Made by a program: the position numbers and the translations under genes. DNA of 64,000 nucleotides from Ulota crispa (Eukaryota > Streptophyta > Bryopsida > Orthotrichales > Orthotrichaceae), in NCBI GenBank assembly GCA_963920765.1, contig OY987242.1, positions 8,644,789-8,708,788 of the forward strand. Direction: 5' to 3'. The notes under the pieces were generated by a model. The model was given only the letters and a program-made list of their open reading frames with translations, searched no databases and was not told the DNA's origin. Below are positions 1 through 10,741 of the stretch, one piece after another; positions within the stretch are counted from its first letter, which is position 1, and every line of letters starts with the position of its first letter.

Positions 1-277
1 TCTTTCTTTTGCTCAGGTAAATATGGTGTATCGTCTTGGCTTTCTTTATCTTTTCTAATGTTAAGGCACTGCTTTCAATAATTTTGGAGCGTAACTTGAG
101 CAGCCTGTTCTTGTTGTTGTTTTGGGCTTTTGTTGTGTAATTTTCATATGCACTCTGTTTTTTTTGTGTTTGTCTTCTTCCATTCAGTCTGTTGCAGAAG
201 TGAATCCTTTGTAAGTTGTTTTGGCTTCACTTGGTAAGTTCATGTGGCTAGCTGACTCTTTGGTTGGTTCTGTCCAG

Positions 278-2794
278 ATTTGCGTTACTTTGGGGAACTC
301 CTTCTGGCTGGTGCTTTCAAGTCTTTTCGCCGCACAGTATTTACATAATGGCATGTTGGGTTCCATGCTTAGGGCTCCGATGTCTTTCTTCCATTCCAAT
401 CCCGTGGGGCGAATAATCAACCGGTTTGCAAAAGACACGGGAGACATAGACCGAAGTGTTGCTATGTATACAAATATGTTCCTGACTTCTTGGTTCTCGC
501 TTATCTCTACATTTTTCCTTATTGNNNNNNNNNNNNNNNNNNNNNNNNNNNNNNNNNNNNNNNNNNNNNNNNNNNNNNNNNNNNNNNNNNNNNNNNNNNN
601 NNNNNNNNNNNNNNNNNNNNNNNNNNNNNNNNNNNNNNNNNNNNNNNNNNNNNNNNNNNNNNNNNNNNNNNNNNNNNNNNNNNNNNNNNNNNNNNNNNNN
701 NNNNNNNNNNNNNNNNNNNNNNNNTGATGAATGGACAGGCGATGGATACAAACGCTAGATTTACGGTTGTCACAATGAGCTCAAACCGATGGCTTGCTGT
801 GAGATTGGAGTTCTTGGGAGGTCTTATGATATGGATGACAGGAACTTTGGCAGTTTTTGGAAATGCGAGAGCAAGAGATCCTGCTGCATTTGCTCCTCAA
901 ATGGGTCTTATTCTATCTTACGCCTTAAATATCACCAGTCTGATGACTTCGGTTTTGAGATTGGCGAGCATGGCTGAAAACAGCTTCAACGCAGTAGAAA
1001 GAGTTGGGAATTACATTGACCTCGAGCCTGAAGCTCCGCTGGTGGTTGACGACCATAGGCCGCCTCCTGGATGGCCGTCTGCAGGCAAGGTGGAGTTCAA
1101 GAATGTGGTTATGAGATATCGGCCAAATCTACCTCCGGTCTTGCATGGTGTTTCAGTTGAGATTCGTCCAATGGAGAAAGTTGGAGTTGTTGGACGAACT
1201 GGAGCTGGAAAATCTAGCATGTTCAATACGCTCTTTCGCATCGTTGAAGCTGAAAGTGGCCAGATCCTGATTGATGGCATTGATATTCATACCTTGGGCC
1301 TTGGTGATTTGCGCAAGCACCTTGGGATCATTCCCCAAACCCCTGTTCTCTTTTCTGGTACAATCCGCTTTAATTTGGACCCTTTTGCGGAACACTCAGA
1401 CGCAGATTTATGGGAGTCTCTTGAGAGAGCTCATTTGAAGGATGTTGTGCGAAGAAGCAGTCTTGGACTGGAAGCTGAGGTGTCAGAAGGAGGAGAAAAT
1501 TTCAGTGTTGGACAACGGCAACTATTAAGTCTTGCTCGTGCACTTCTTCGAAGATCCAAAATACTGGTGCTTGATGAAGCTACTGCTGCGGTTGATGTTG
1601 GGACTGATGCTCTCATCCAGAAGACCGTTCGTGAGGAGTTCAAGACATGTACTATGCTCATCATCGCCCATCGATTGAACACAATCATTGACAGTGATCG
1701 AATTATGGTCCTTGATGCTGGACGAGTGGTGGAAATGGACACCCCTCCAACATTAATCCTGAAGGAAGAGAGCATGTTTGCAGGTGCCTGATGCTCTTTG
1801 ATTCATGCGTTATAAAGTCGTAATTTACTAGTGTACACGGTTTGTCAATCTTGGCTCTCTGTGTTCATAGAACCTCGTGCTTCCGTCTGAAATTAACCTT
1901 TGAACACAAGGTCTGATGTGTACAGTTGTCCAGGTCGAACACTTCAAGCTTATTCGTGTGCAACAGCCATAGGAAAGCAAGAGACTTGAACCATGCACTC
2001 GTAATATTTGTGCTGAATTTTTTTTTTTGCTTCTTGCGATAGGTATGGTACGAAGCACTGGACCTGCTAATGCAAGGTATTTGCAAAGAATTGCAATGGG
2101 AGATGTTGACCGCAATGCAGAAATCGAGAAGGACGCAATCGCTCAGAAGACAAAGTGGGAGGCCACTTCGCGATGGGCAAGAGCTGCTCAATGGGCTCTG
2201 GCTATGAGTCTGACAAACTCTCAAAACGACCTGACTGCTATTTGTGAAAATGAGAGCGAAGAGACAATTTTGGAATTTACACGAGATGCTACCAGAACCC
2301 TGCACCGGGTATTGCCCTACATTCTATAATCTAGTCTTTTATTACTGATCTGTATTTGCTCAATGTGCAGGACTAATGTGCGATGTTTTACGCTAACACG
2401 TTTTGGCTTGCTTGGAGTTTGAATTCTCGTGCCTCTTTCTCATTATAAATCATCATTGTGAATGGGACAAAGTATTTCATGGCTTTATCCTTCTTGTGTC
2501 AGTTGCCGATTTGTACATTTACTGATAAGGTTCTCTAGTTTTTCATATCGATCTGAGTTTTGATGACACCAATTTTTTTTGTACCAGGTTTTGACTGGCC
2601 ATCATGACTTAAGCATTAGGGAGGCATTGCTTCGACGCCAAGGGTCAGAGGAGGGTTGGTGGTCTGCCTTAAGTCGTGTTCTGGAAGGTTTTGCCGTGAT
2701 GGGAAGACAAGCTCGAAACCGTGTTCCACATGATCTTGACCAGGAGCCCTTTGATTGGAGTCACGTTTCACTTACAGGTAGCCCACGACTATAG
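278..2794 (+). CDS. ABCC-type (MRP) ABC transporter, 3' part, split by an assembly gap
   Basis: Carboxy-terminal half of a full-size ABCC transporter, the family whose plant ABCC1/2-type members move glutathione and other conjugates, usually into the vacuole. The first supported exon begins after an AG near 277 and encodes TMD2 residues ([16 protein letters not shown]). After the N run come the last membrane segments and the NBD2: Walker [10 protein letters not shown] (about 1190-1216), signature FSVGQRQ (about 1501-1521), Walker [13 protein letters not shown] (about 1561-1596) and H-loop IIAHRLN (about 1661-1681). Exons I infer: ..1783, 2043-2308 and 2588-2794, with phases agreeing at both joins. 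The last two encode the plant ABCC tail ([10 protein letters not shown], then [13 protein letters not shown] and FDWSHV). Reading on past 1783 would stop at once, so the intron is needed. The stop at 2792-2794 follows a possible donor at about 2777, so the extreme C-terminus could differ. The 5' half lies outside the window. The reading frame before and after the gap differs, so an intron or wrong gap length is hidden there. Confidence 0.93.
525..724. other. Assembly gap (200 N)
   Basis: A run of 200 undetermined bases inside TMD2 of the ABCC gene. The round length suggests a placeholder of unknown true size. By comparison with remembered plant ABCC proteins, about 60 residues of TMD2 plus any intron are missing. 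Confidence 0.99.
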
Positions 2795-3850
2795 AACAGT
2801 CCTGAACGGTGCAGTCCGTTTATTTCGTTATTTTTCTGATTTGGGTTTGCTCATTGCGTCATGTTCAAGGCAGACATTTTGTGGGAATTTTCATATTTAG
2901 CGAAGTTTACGAGGTGTTGAGTTCTAATTGAGAATATCCTGAGGTACCTTTTTAATTCTCGTTAGTTCGATGGTCATCAGAGCGTCAGCACATGTAGGTA
3001 GTACTTGTGCCAGTGGAAGCGAGTATTGAAAAACGTGCTTATTTCTCAATTGAAGAGAAGGCTGCCGACATTTCAATAGCTGTGTGCGATAAGGTTCTTG
3101 GGATACCTCTGCTTGCATCTTGAAAGATATCTTTGCTAGCCGTTTATACGTTGTAATGAATGTCTACATTGCATCCTCGTCATAATCTCATCGAAGAGAA
3201 AGAGCTTTCACTTGCACTTGGTTAACAGTGCAAAAAAATTCAGTTTGCATGCCCAATTTGCCTAAACTTTTTTTGATGATATAGTCAAGTCTGAAAAAGT
3301 ATTCTTCATATTTTGTGATCCTTTTAGGCCTCTGATTAATAAAGTGAAACTGAAAAAAAAAACCCTGGGCGTTCAACGTACTAAAATCCTGGGCGTTCAA
3401 CGTACTGACATCTTCTACATTTTACGGCAAAGGTGTAGATAATGTTAAAGAGCATTTTAACATGAAGTGGGGAGTGCTAAATTTCCCTGCTCTGGAAGCA
3501 CACGATGTTTCACCGATTAGGACACAGCAACAATTGTTGCTATTTTTTAATTTTGGTTGTTGGACTGCCAAGTTTAACTAACTCTGGGCTACGAAGCAAA
3601 TTTGGACCTTGGTGATCAGGACATATTCCGATGCTTTGCACATCCCCTGTACCCAAACTTTCCAAGTATAATCGGCCTCCATTCACGTGATCTCTTGCAA
3701 TTTTCATAGACTACATGTTAACAGAAGTCAAATTTTCTCTTTGCTTTCTGGCATGGTTTTTGTTTTGCACTTTGGGATTGCCTAGAAGGCATTTTGTGAA
3801 ATGCTAGAGCATCATCAATCCAGCACTTAATGAACTCACCAAATATATTA
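2795..3850. other. 3' flank of ABCC gene; no gene seen
   Basis: No convincing coding signal. It holds the probable 3' UTR of the transporter and a short direct duplication: a 19-base block, cctgggcgttcaacgtact, occurs at 3364-3382 and 3388-3406 (period 24). Confidence 0.5.
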
Positions 3851-4300
3851 CTCCCTCCGTCCCAAAATGATTACACAAAATGTTATAGATTAAGCTTGAA
3901 AAGAACCATTTTCCAAAAAAAAAAAAACCCCATGAGTAGGGTTTGATGTCCTTCTGCCCTGAAATTTTGAAATTTTGATTTTCAAATTTGTTTTCAAAGT
4001 GTGATTTTGAAGTGCTTGAAAATTGAAATTTTTTGGCCTTTTTGAGGAGCACCGGTGGCCACACAATACTTCTGTGTAGGCCCACTTATGCGGTCAAATC
4101 AAACCCTGTCAGTTGTGCTCTAATGGGAGAGTACTAAATCATGACGGTGCTCCAATGGGAGAGAAATAAATCATAGCTAGCCTCCTTAAAACTGTACTTG
4201 CTAAAATTGCTCGGCTAGCTTCCTTCCTCCTGCAAGGAGAAGATCGTTTTGGGATAGACAAAAAAGGCCAATATGAAGGTCATTTTGGGACGGAGGGAGT
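3851..4300. mobile_element. Stowaway-like MITE (CTCCCTCCGTCCC ends)
   Basis: Left end TA-CTCCCTCCGTCCCAAAATGA and right end CATTTTGGGACGGAGGGAG-TA form terminal inverted repeats with a TA target duplication, the signature of plant Stowaway (Tc1/mariner-type) MITEs. Length is about 450 bp and there is no coding capacity. A second, diverged copy lies at 13969-14330; both share the interior motif gttatagattaagcttgaaa near the left end. Confidence 0.88.
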
Positions 4301-5292
4301 ACTATTTTTTTTGGGTGTAAAATTAGAACGTGTGATTACTATCATTGAAAGTGTATCAATTTTTTTTACATAAACAAAATTGTATACGGATTTGGAAATT
4401 GGGCAACCAAGATAGAGTCCTTTGAAAATAAGCTCAAAAAACAAACAAGGTGGCAAACCGCGCCTAAGAAAGAAGATCCATGATAGCATAATACCAAATT
4501 TTGAAATTTGTTGTGTCACTGCCATGGATTTTCTTAGGCATGGTTTGCATGTATTTCGTCTTTTAGCTTGCTTATATTTGGCTCTACATTGGTTATCCAA
4601 CTTTTAAACTCATACACTGTTGTGTTTATTTAAAATGTCTTTTCACCCACTACCAATGAGAGTAATGACAGGCTCAAATTTTACACCAGGCAATAATTAG
4701 TAACATGTTTGGTGAGTCGATTAGAGTGCTGAATTGATGATGTTGTTAGCAGGGTTTTTGGTGTTGAAAGGAGGGATGAACTCTATTAGTAATGTATAAG
4801 AACCCGTAAACATTACAACTTCTCAGAAAATATATTGCACCGGTACTAAGTTACAAGAAGCTCAGATTACAAAATCAGCGCCAAACCATGGAACTTACTT
4901 TGAAAATCTCCGAACGGAGAGGAAATCCTCGTGGTCAGTAAAGTCCATATTGTAAACAAAACATGAAGGTGACAGAACGCAGTGTGTTGGGGTAGCAGGT
5001 TTTGAGCACAGCAAAAAGAAGCCTACAAAGATGGTATGAGATTTACATCGTCAAGATTACGTATTGCACGGACAGATAACCCATGTTGTTTAACCGCAGC
5101 AAGAGGAAATTTATGTATGCACGGAAGACATGAATGCTATACTTGTGTGCACTTGTTATTTCAAAAGCGCCAACTCCTCGTCCTATATTTGGATTACTTA
5201 TAAATTTGCAAGCTTGCTGACGTCGCTGTGACCTAATTTTGTTCATCCAACTGTCTTCAAAAAGTTGCAAATTTGTGTACTATACTATTCAA
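4301..5292. other. AT-rich intergenic DNA, nothing recognised
   Basis: Short chance open frames on both strands, none with family-like motifs or splice context. No tandem or inverted structure stands out. Confidence 0.4.
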
Positions 5293-5542
5293 ACATGATA
5301 TTCGTTAATTTGGAAAAACACTTTCCCGAAACAGATTTTGGATACCGAAATTTTGTATTTGTGAGAATATTTTGGTGTTAAAGTGAGTTTTTTGATAATT
5401 CCTTCAATATATTTCATCAGTGATGTAAGGTCTTGAAGAAATCACCATATAATTCACTCTAAATCACCTCAAAACTCTCAAAAATGAAAATTTCAGAAGT
5501 CCCAAAATTGAGGATTTCTCCCAAATTAACGAATATGGCGTT
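5293..5542. mobile_element. MITE, family with ATATTCGTTAATTTGG ends (intact copy)
   Basis: The left end reads gatattcgttaatttgg and the right end ccaaattaacgaatatggcg, giving terminal inverted repeats of about 20 bp around roughly 210 bp of non-coding DNA. The interior (tatatttcatcagtgatg, then a run matching tcttgaagaaatcacca) recurs around 7200-7340 in a copy broken by another element. This copy therefore serves as an unoccupied reference. Confidence 0.72.
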
Positions 5543-6192
5543 TTCAGCAGTATCACTTGCCTAAACACAAGATGTATAATTAATTCTGCTCAAGGGGTAG
5601 TGAAAAATGACGATTTTCTGCCCACGTACTTCACAAACCCAAAGATGTTTTGCATTAGGAGCTTCATATCTACGTTCTCCCTCCAACCAGAAACTCATAC
5701 GGGTAAAGTTGTTCAATCTATGCGTGTAGTGATGACAGTCTGCCCCTCATTTAGAGGAGCACTCCAGAGTCTCGGACGTCGTGAAGCTGGCCTAATCTGA
5801 AAGAATTTGTCGACCATGCAAGTGCTTTCCAAAACGTTACTAGAGCGTGGGAAAGATTGGCAACTCTTGCTATTTGGTCAATGTTAACGTTGGAATTTGA
5901 ATTCTGTTCCTTGCTTAAAAAGCTCATACACAGAAGAATTGTAGCGGCAATTTTATGGATGCTCGAGAAACTAGAGGCAGTGATGTTGCCCTTTTGTCTG
6001 CTCTAGTTTGGTGTGTAATTTTCAACAGTAGACTTGAAACGGCAATATACATTGGACATTCACAGACAATTGCCATGCCATTTGTGCGAGCTTAGGGGTA
6101 GTCTACAAATTCTTTTGATGCTTGACAGATCACTAATTGAGTGTACCATTTGGAAATTTACTTCACCCATTGATTTTCAGATTTTTGTTGTC

Positions 6193-7370
6193 AACATACA
6201 CGATATTTGTTAATTTGGGAAAATTTCTTTCCCAAAATGTATTTTGAGAATACTGAATTAAGCATATGTGAGAGTTATTAGCACTTAAAGGACCAACTTT
6301 CTGTTTAATGGACAAATGGGATTTTGGGCATGTACCTATGGTCAAATTATTTTGCATGATTTTTTGAAACTTTTATTGAAGATGGGGAATTCAAAGATTT
6401 GCATGGGCATCTAATTTTTATTCCAATTGATGCCAGGGAGCAAAAGTTATGCCCAAATAAGCACAAATTTGGGGATTCCGGGCAGCAAAAAAAATTCTTG
6501 TAATAACTTGAAAAAAATTAATTTTTTTTTTCTCATAGATTATATCTTTGTCTACATCTGAAGCTTTGATTCATTCCATTTGGACTAGTTATGAGAAAGT
6601 TATGGACAATCTTGTTTTTTGAGCAATTCAAGCATCTTTTTGAAAAAATAACTTATAAACCTCATTTTTGAATGCAATTTTAACATTTTTTCAAAAAATT
6701 GTTGGAGAGGGTGAAGTTTGCTTTCTAGAACAATCTTGCCATTGGGATCATTGCATTTCAATTCCATTGCAGGGTTATTAGCAATTTAAGTTTTTGTTCA
6801 ATCTCATACCTTCTTCTGCCTAATGTTTTTTTTAAAGAATGAAAATTAATTATTTTTTGTTATTTATATTTTCCCAAGATTACCAACTCAACTTCCTACC
6901 ATGCAAAAATAGGATTCTAAACTCTGTGGTGCAACAATTTTAAGTTTAAAAAGTTCACAGTTAAATAATCTAGTCATGCATGGTGCAAAAAAAGCTATTT
7001 TTACTTTTTAAATGCAAATATCTTCCAACCTGTATGATCAAAGTTCTTGAGTTTTGTATGACACATTCTTATAGTAGTCTAGTACAAGATCTTACGGTTA
7101 GATATGCAAAAAGATAGATTTTCAAACTTTTTAACTCTTTACCATAGAGGTGACGATTTTGAGTGTTTTTTGACAAAATAAAGACCGTGGTCCTTTAGGG
7201 GTTAGATGATTTATTGTGAGATTTTGGATAGCGCCTTCAAAATATTTCATCATTGATAAGGTCTTAAAATCATCATGAAATTCATTCGAAGTCACCAAAA
7301 ATCTCTTAAAACCCATAAAATCCAAAAGTCCCAAAATGTATCTTCTTTCCAAAAGTATTGAATATTACTA
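6193..7370. mobile_element. Second copy of the ATATTYGTTAATTTGG family, interrupted
   Basis: 6193-6281 matches the left part of the 5293-5542 element (gatatttgttaatttggg, then tttcccaaaatg). 7202-7370 matches its right part (atatttcatcattgataagg, then ccaaaagtcccaaaatg). The two parts are separated by a 920-bp element with different ends, so this is a nested insertion. The right terminal repeat has decayed. Confidence 0.68.
6282..7201 (-). mobile_element. CCCCTAAAGGACC-family element, nested, flanked by TTAG
   Basis: The left end CACTTAAAGGACC is a diverged form of CCCCTAAAGGACC, and the right end is GGTCCTTTAGGGG. TTAG lies immediately outside both ends (6278-6281 and 7202-7205), a 4-bp target duplication. 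It contains the family landmark gggcatgtacctatggt near the left, so it is reversed relative to the copy at 17931. Its interior (gttatggacaatctt, then ttgttggagagggtgaag) is shared with the copy at 40253. No transposase frame. Confidence 0.8.
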
Positions 7371-9196
7371 GGTGGGGATGCCTGGAGGTTATTTTGGCCG
7401 TGTCCAAATTGATTCCTAGAGGGTTCCGAACATGCCTAGGTTACTAGCTAGTTGCATAGATTGCAGCGATTGTGAAGGCTCGAGTATGAAAGGTTAGAAA
7501 GTCTATTTGCGGGAGTCGGAAACGATATCCATATTATCTCTCTAATGTTTGAATTGCCCATACTTATTAAGATCTTATGTATAGGGCAATGTTCGAGGAG
7601 GGGATTGCAAAACTGAAAGGTCGACAAGGAGGGTGGAGCCCAACGAGGGCCTTTTTATTTTTGCAATCCCAACAACAAGGGACATTGCCCGACATAAACC
7701 ACCGCAGAGATGTTTGGATGAATGTATGAATTTTTGGATGATGAATGCGTAATCCACAATGAAAAATCTGTAGTCCACGGTTACAAGATTTTCCCCGCAA
7801 AACGATCAGTTCCGGAGCAGAACCCACCCCACATTTGAAGGCGAAACATCTCTGCAGTGGTTTATGAGCATCTAAGTTATCCACGCGTCGAGTTTCTCTC
7901 TGCAATTTTCGGAAGGATATGTGTATAATTAGGTGATCGACTAGAAACTCGTCAGTTTTAGTATAATGAGGAGATATATACTGCACGTGGGAAGGTCTAG
8001 TTACGCTGCCGCGTCATCAGCAGCTGTTGAAAACATGGAGCTCATAGTTTTGACCGATATGATTTGATTTGAGAGCGACTTCGTAAGCCGTTCCATCATA
8101 TTCAAAGGGACTTCAAGAGTTTTTGAATGATTTTGACCAGTTGATAAAAGCTCGCAAACCAAAGCATGCAGGCCATGCAATTAACTATTGGTGTTTTCAG
8201 TTTCGTGATGCGTACATGGAATGGCCTTTAATAATCTGTGAGTAAAAGTATAGAATCCCATAGGAAGATAATGGAGTAGAACTGTAGAATAACTTAGCGT
8301 GGGCATGCTTTTGTGGCTTCAAAAAAGTTATGACTGATTTTATTTAGCGTGCCAAAAAATATGTATCTTAAAATTTTAAAATGCTTCTTTGTTTTCTTCC
8401 TAAGATAATATAAGATCCAAGTTAGTATGTTCATAGTTTCACACTAACATGAGCGGTGAAGGAAAATAACTATGAGTACTTATTCAGTGTAGGATGAGAT
8501 GACAATTATCTATGACACGTGGTCAATATACGCTCATACTATCAGCATGTGTCTTTGGATTAGTGTTGGACGGTATTTCTGATTTCCGTCATACGAGTAT
8601 TAATGAAGCCTACAATATTACCAGAGTAGACCCGAAAACCTTATGTTTTTACAAACAGTGTGGCCCATATTACATGTGAATACTAATGTGGTAAAGAATA
8701 CCATCAACGAGCACTTCATTAGAATATCGGTTCCTTCAAAAACCATTCGTCAAAAAAAAAAAACTGAAAAGTTAAATTTTCTCGTCTGCCAAAACTATAA
8801 GCACTGGTCTTTCTTGTAAAGATGCACCAAGTTAGCGCGCAGTCCCCAACAGCCACTTTAACTTGTGTTGATCCCAGCCGGTTGCAGATGACCACAACCA
8901 CGAAACAACACAATATTTTCTGATAACGTTCTCATAGGCAGGGACTTGGGACCTGAACCCACAAAAAACAGAACAAAAGGAGGACAAACATGCTTCAAAC
9001 AAGGAGAGCCCTGACTTGATGGACAAAGCTCAACTCATGTAAAACAGACCAAGTGAGGGAAGACAAAAGCTTGGAACCTGCTTGAGTGAAAACACAACTA
9101 TTACAAGAGAAAAAATACGTTGCTAATCTCTCTTTTTTTTCTGGGGTTCAGAGCCCAAGTCGCACGTCCCACCTCAAACAGGTGCTGATAAGGAAC
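7371..9196. other. Intergenic DNA downstream of the F-box gene
   Basis: No supported gene. Short frames exist around 7567-7986 on the minus strand but carry no recognisable motif. The part next to 9197 is the presumptive 3' UTR of the minus-strand F-box gene. Confidence 0.4.
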
Positions 9197-10741
9197 TCAG
9201 ACGTAGGCATTGAGGCGAGGCTCGAAGCTGATTCCGCAAGAGTGGCCCACGCTGGGAGGCAGGTCCGGGGGGAAATCCGAGGCAGGCCACCAGTCCCAGG
9301 CCCGGTGCTTGAGGTCGAACATGAGCGCAGGCATGTACCCCGAGGTCGGGATGGTGAAGAAGACGAAGTCACCAGTGCCAAAGCAGGACAGGGGCTTGCT
9401 CGTCACCATCCTCGTTTCGAACTCCTTGCACAACGGCGACGGCATTCTCTCCACGTCCTGCCACTCTTTCTTCACGTTGTCCAGCTTCCAGATCTGGATG
9501 CTAAACACCTCCTGCTCCTCCAGGCCGCCAATCAGCAGCAGCTTGCCTCTGGACTCCACGAGAGAGGGCGACATAATAGGCGATGGCATCCGAACCGGAA
9601 CCTCATGCCACGTGCCCTGGGACAGATCGTATGACAGCAAGCACAGCGTGGAGAACGGGTACGTCAGGCAATAGAAGATGCCGTCGCACCAGAGCGAGGT
9701 GTCGCCTCCATATTTCCGAGCTGGAAACGGGGTCCCGCTGAGCGTCCACTGGTCTGTCTTGGAATCATAAACCTCCGTGATCATGCTGTGGTTCTCAAGG
9801 CGACCACACACAAGAACGTTGAAAGCTGCAGTGGCGTCGTTGTACACCATTCCTACTGTGGAGATCATCCACGTATTCATGGGCGGCAGCCGGCGCCACT
9901 TTTGAGTCATTGGATTACACACATACATGCCTGGCGAGTGGAACCACGCATTGGAAAAGCACAGCAAACCCCCCGATGCTGCGATAACGTGCAGGTTACA
10001 CGCATTGAACGGGATGGGCACCTTGTGCCAAGTACCGAGCCCTGCCATCACATCACAGTACAATAGAGCACACTGAAACCGTTAGTGTGCCGTGATCTTA
10101 AACTGATCCCTGGGATCAATAGCAACGCATCTCTTCCTACACAGTCGGTTGGCCTTCAACTAGCAAGGTCAGTGGAAGCATACTAATTTAGCTAGATGTG
10201 CTCTTCACAATGAACTTTGAGTGAGATGATGGGATTATCTACTGGTGTTCTACAACCTCCCAATATGAATGGTTGCATAAGAAATCATATATAATGACTA
10301 GACTCTTCTTGCATCCAACTTGATCTCTCCACAGCCCCGTACTGATCTCCCAAAAACCACTCCGACATGCTGGTTGAAAGTGCCACAAAACTAGTGAAAG
10401 GGTTGTAACTTACCAGTATCATAAGCGAAAAGCCTTTCACTATTTGAAGTCACCGCAATCCACGGCTTCTGCGGAGAAACTTGTTCCCGCAGTCCCGTGA
10501 AGGTATCTTCTACCACATACTTGTTCCATTTTTTGCAGACAGAACGAAACCTCGCCAGGCTATGAAGCGGCACGTAGAGGAGAACCCGTTCCAGAAGCTC
10601 CTCAGGGAGCTTGTTCCAAATCTTCGCATCGAGAATGGCGCCTTCACCTGAGCCGCAAATGCTACCAGGTGCCATCCTCTCCATGTCTTGACGATGAGCA
10701 CCAAAATCCCGAGGACAGAGGCTGCATTCAAGTATATTCAT
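9197..10741 (-). CDS. F-box/kelch-type protein, LCR/FBX6-like
   Basis: Putative substrate receptor of an SCF ubiquitin ligase. Exon 1 is 10741-10414 and exon 2 is 10041-9197, with phase +1 kept across the intron; the product is about 390 residues, close to the usual length of this family. Exon 1 holds the F-box (WNKLPEELLERVLLYVPLHS, then FRSVCKKWN). Exon 2 holds a kelch/galactose-oxidase-type repeat region (GGLLCFS, YVCNPMTQKWRRLPPM, YDSKTDQWTLSGTPFP, LIGGLEEQEVFSIQIWKL, WQDVERMP) and ends CGISFEPRLNAYV, resembling the end of Arabidopsis At1g27340 (LCR) as I remember it. I chose the ATG at 10741; the frame is open 18 nt further upstream but only from a TTG. A site homologous to the miR394 target of LCR lies at 9439-9458. 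An upstream coding exon is not excluded. Confidence 0.9.
9439..9458 (-). promoter_or_regulatory. Diverged miR394-like target site
   Basis: The reverse complement of the transcript here reads ACGGCATTCTCTCCACGTCC. Against miR394 (TTGGCATTCTGTCCACCTCC, from memory) it differs at positions 1, 2, 11 and 17; the position-2 difference is a G:U pair. It encodes DVERMP, at the same place as EVDRMP in LCR. The mismatch at position 11, by the cleavage point, argues against efficient slicing, so this may be a homologous site rather than a working one. Confidence 0.45.
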
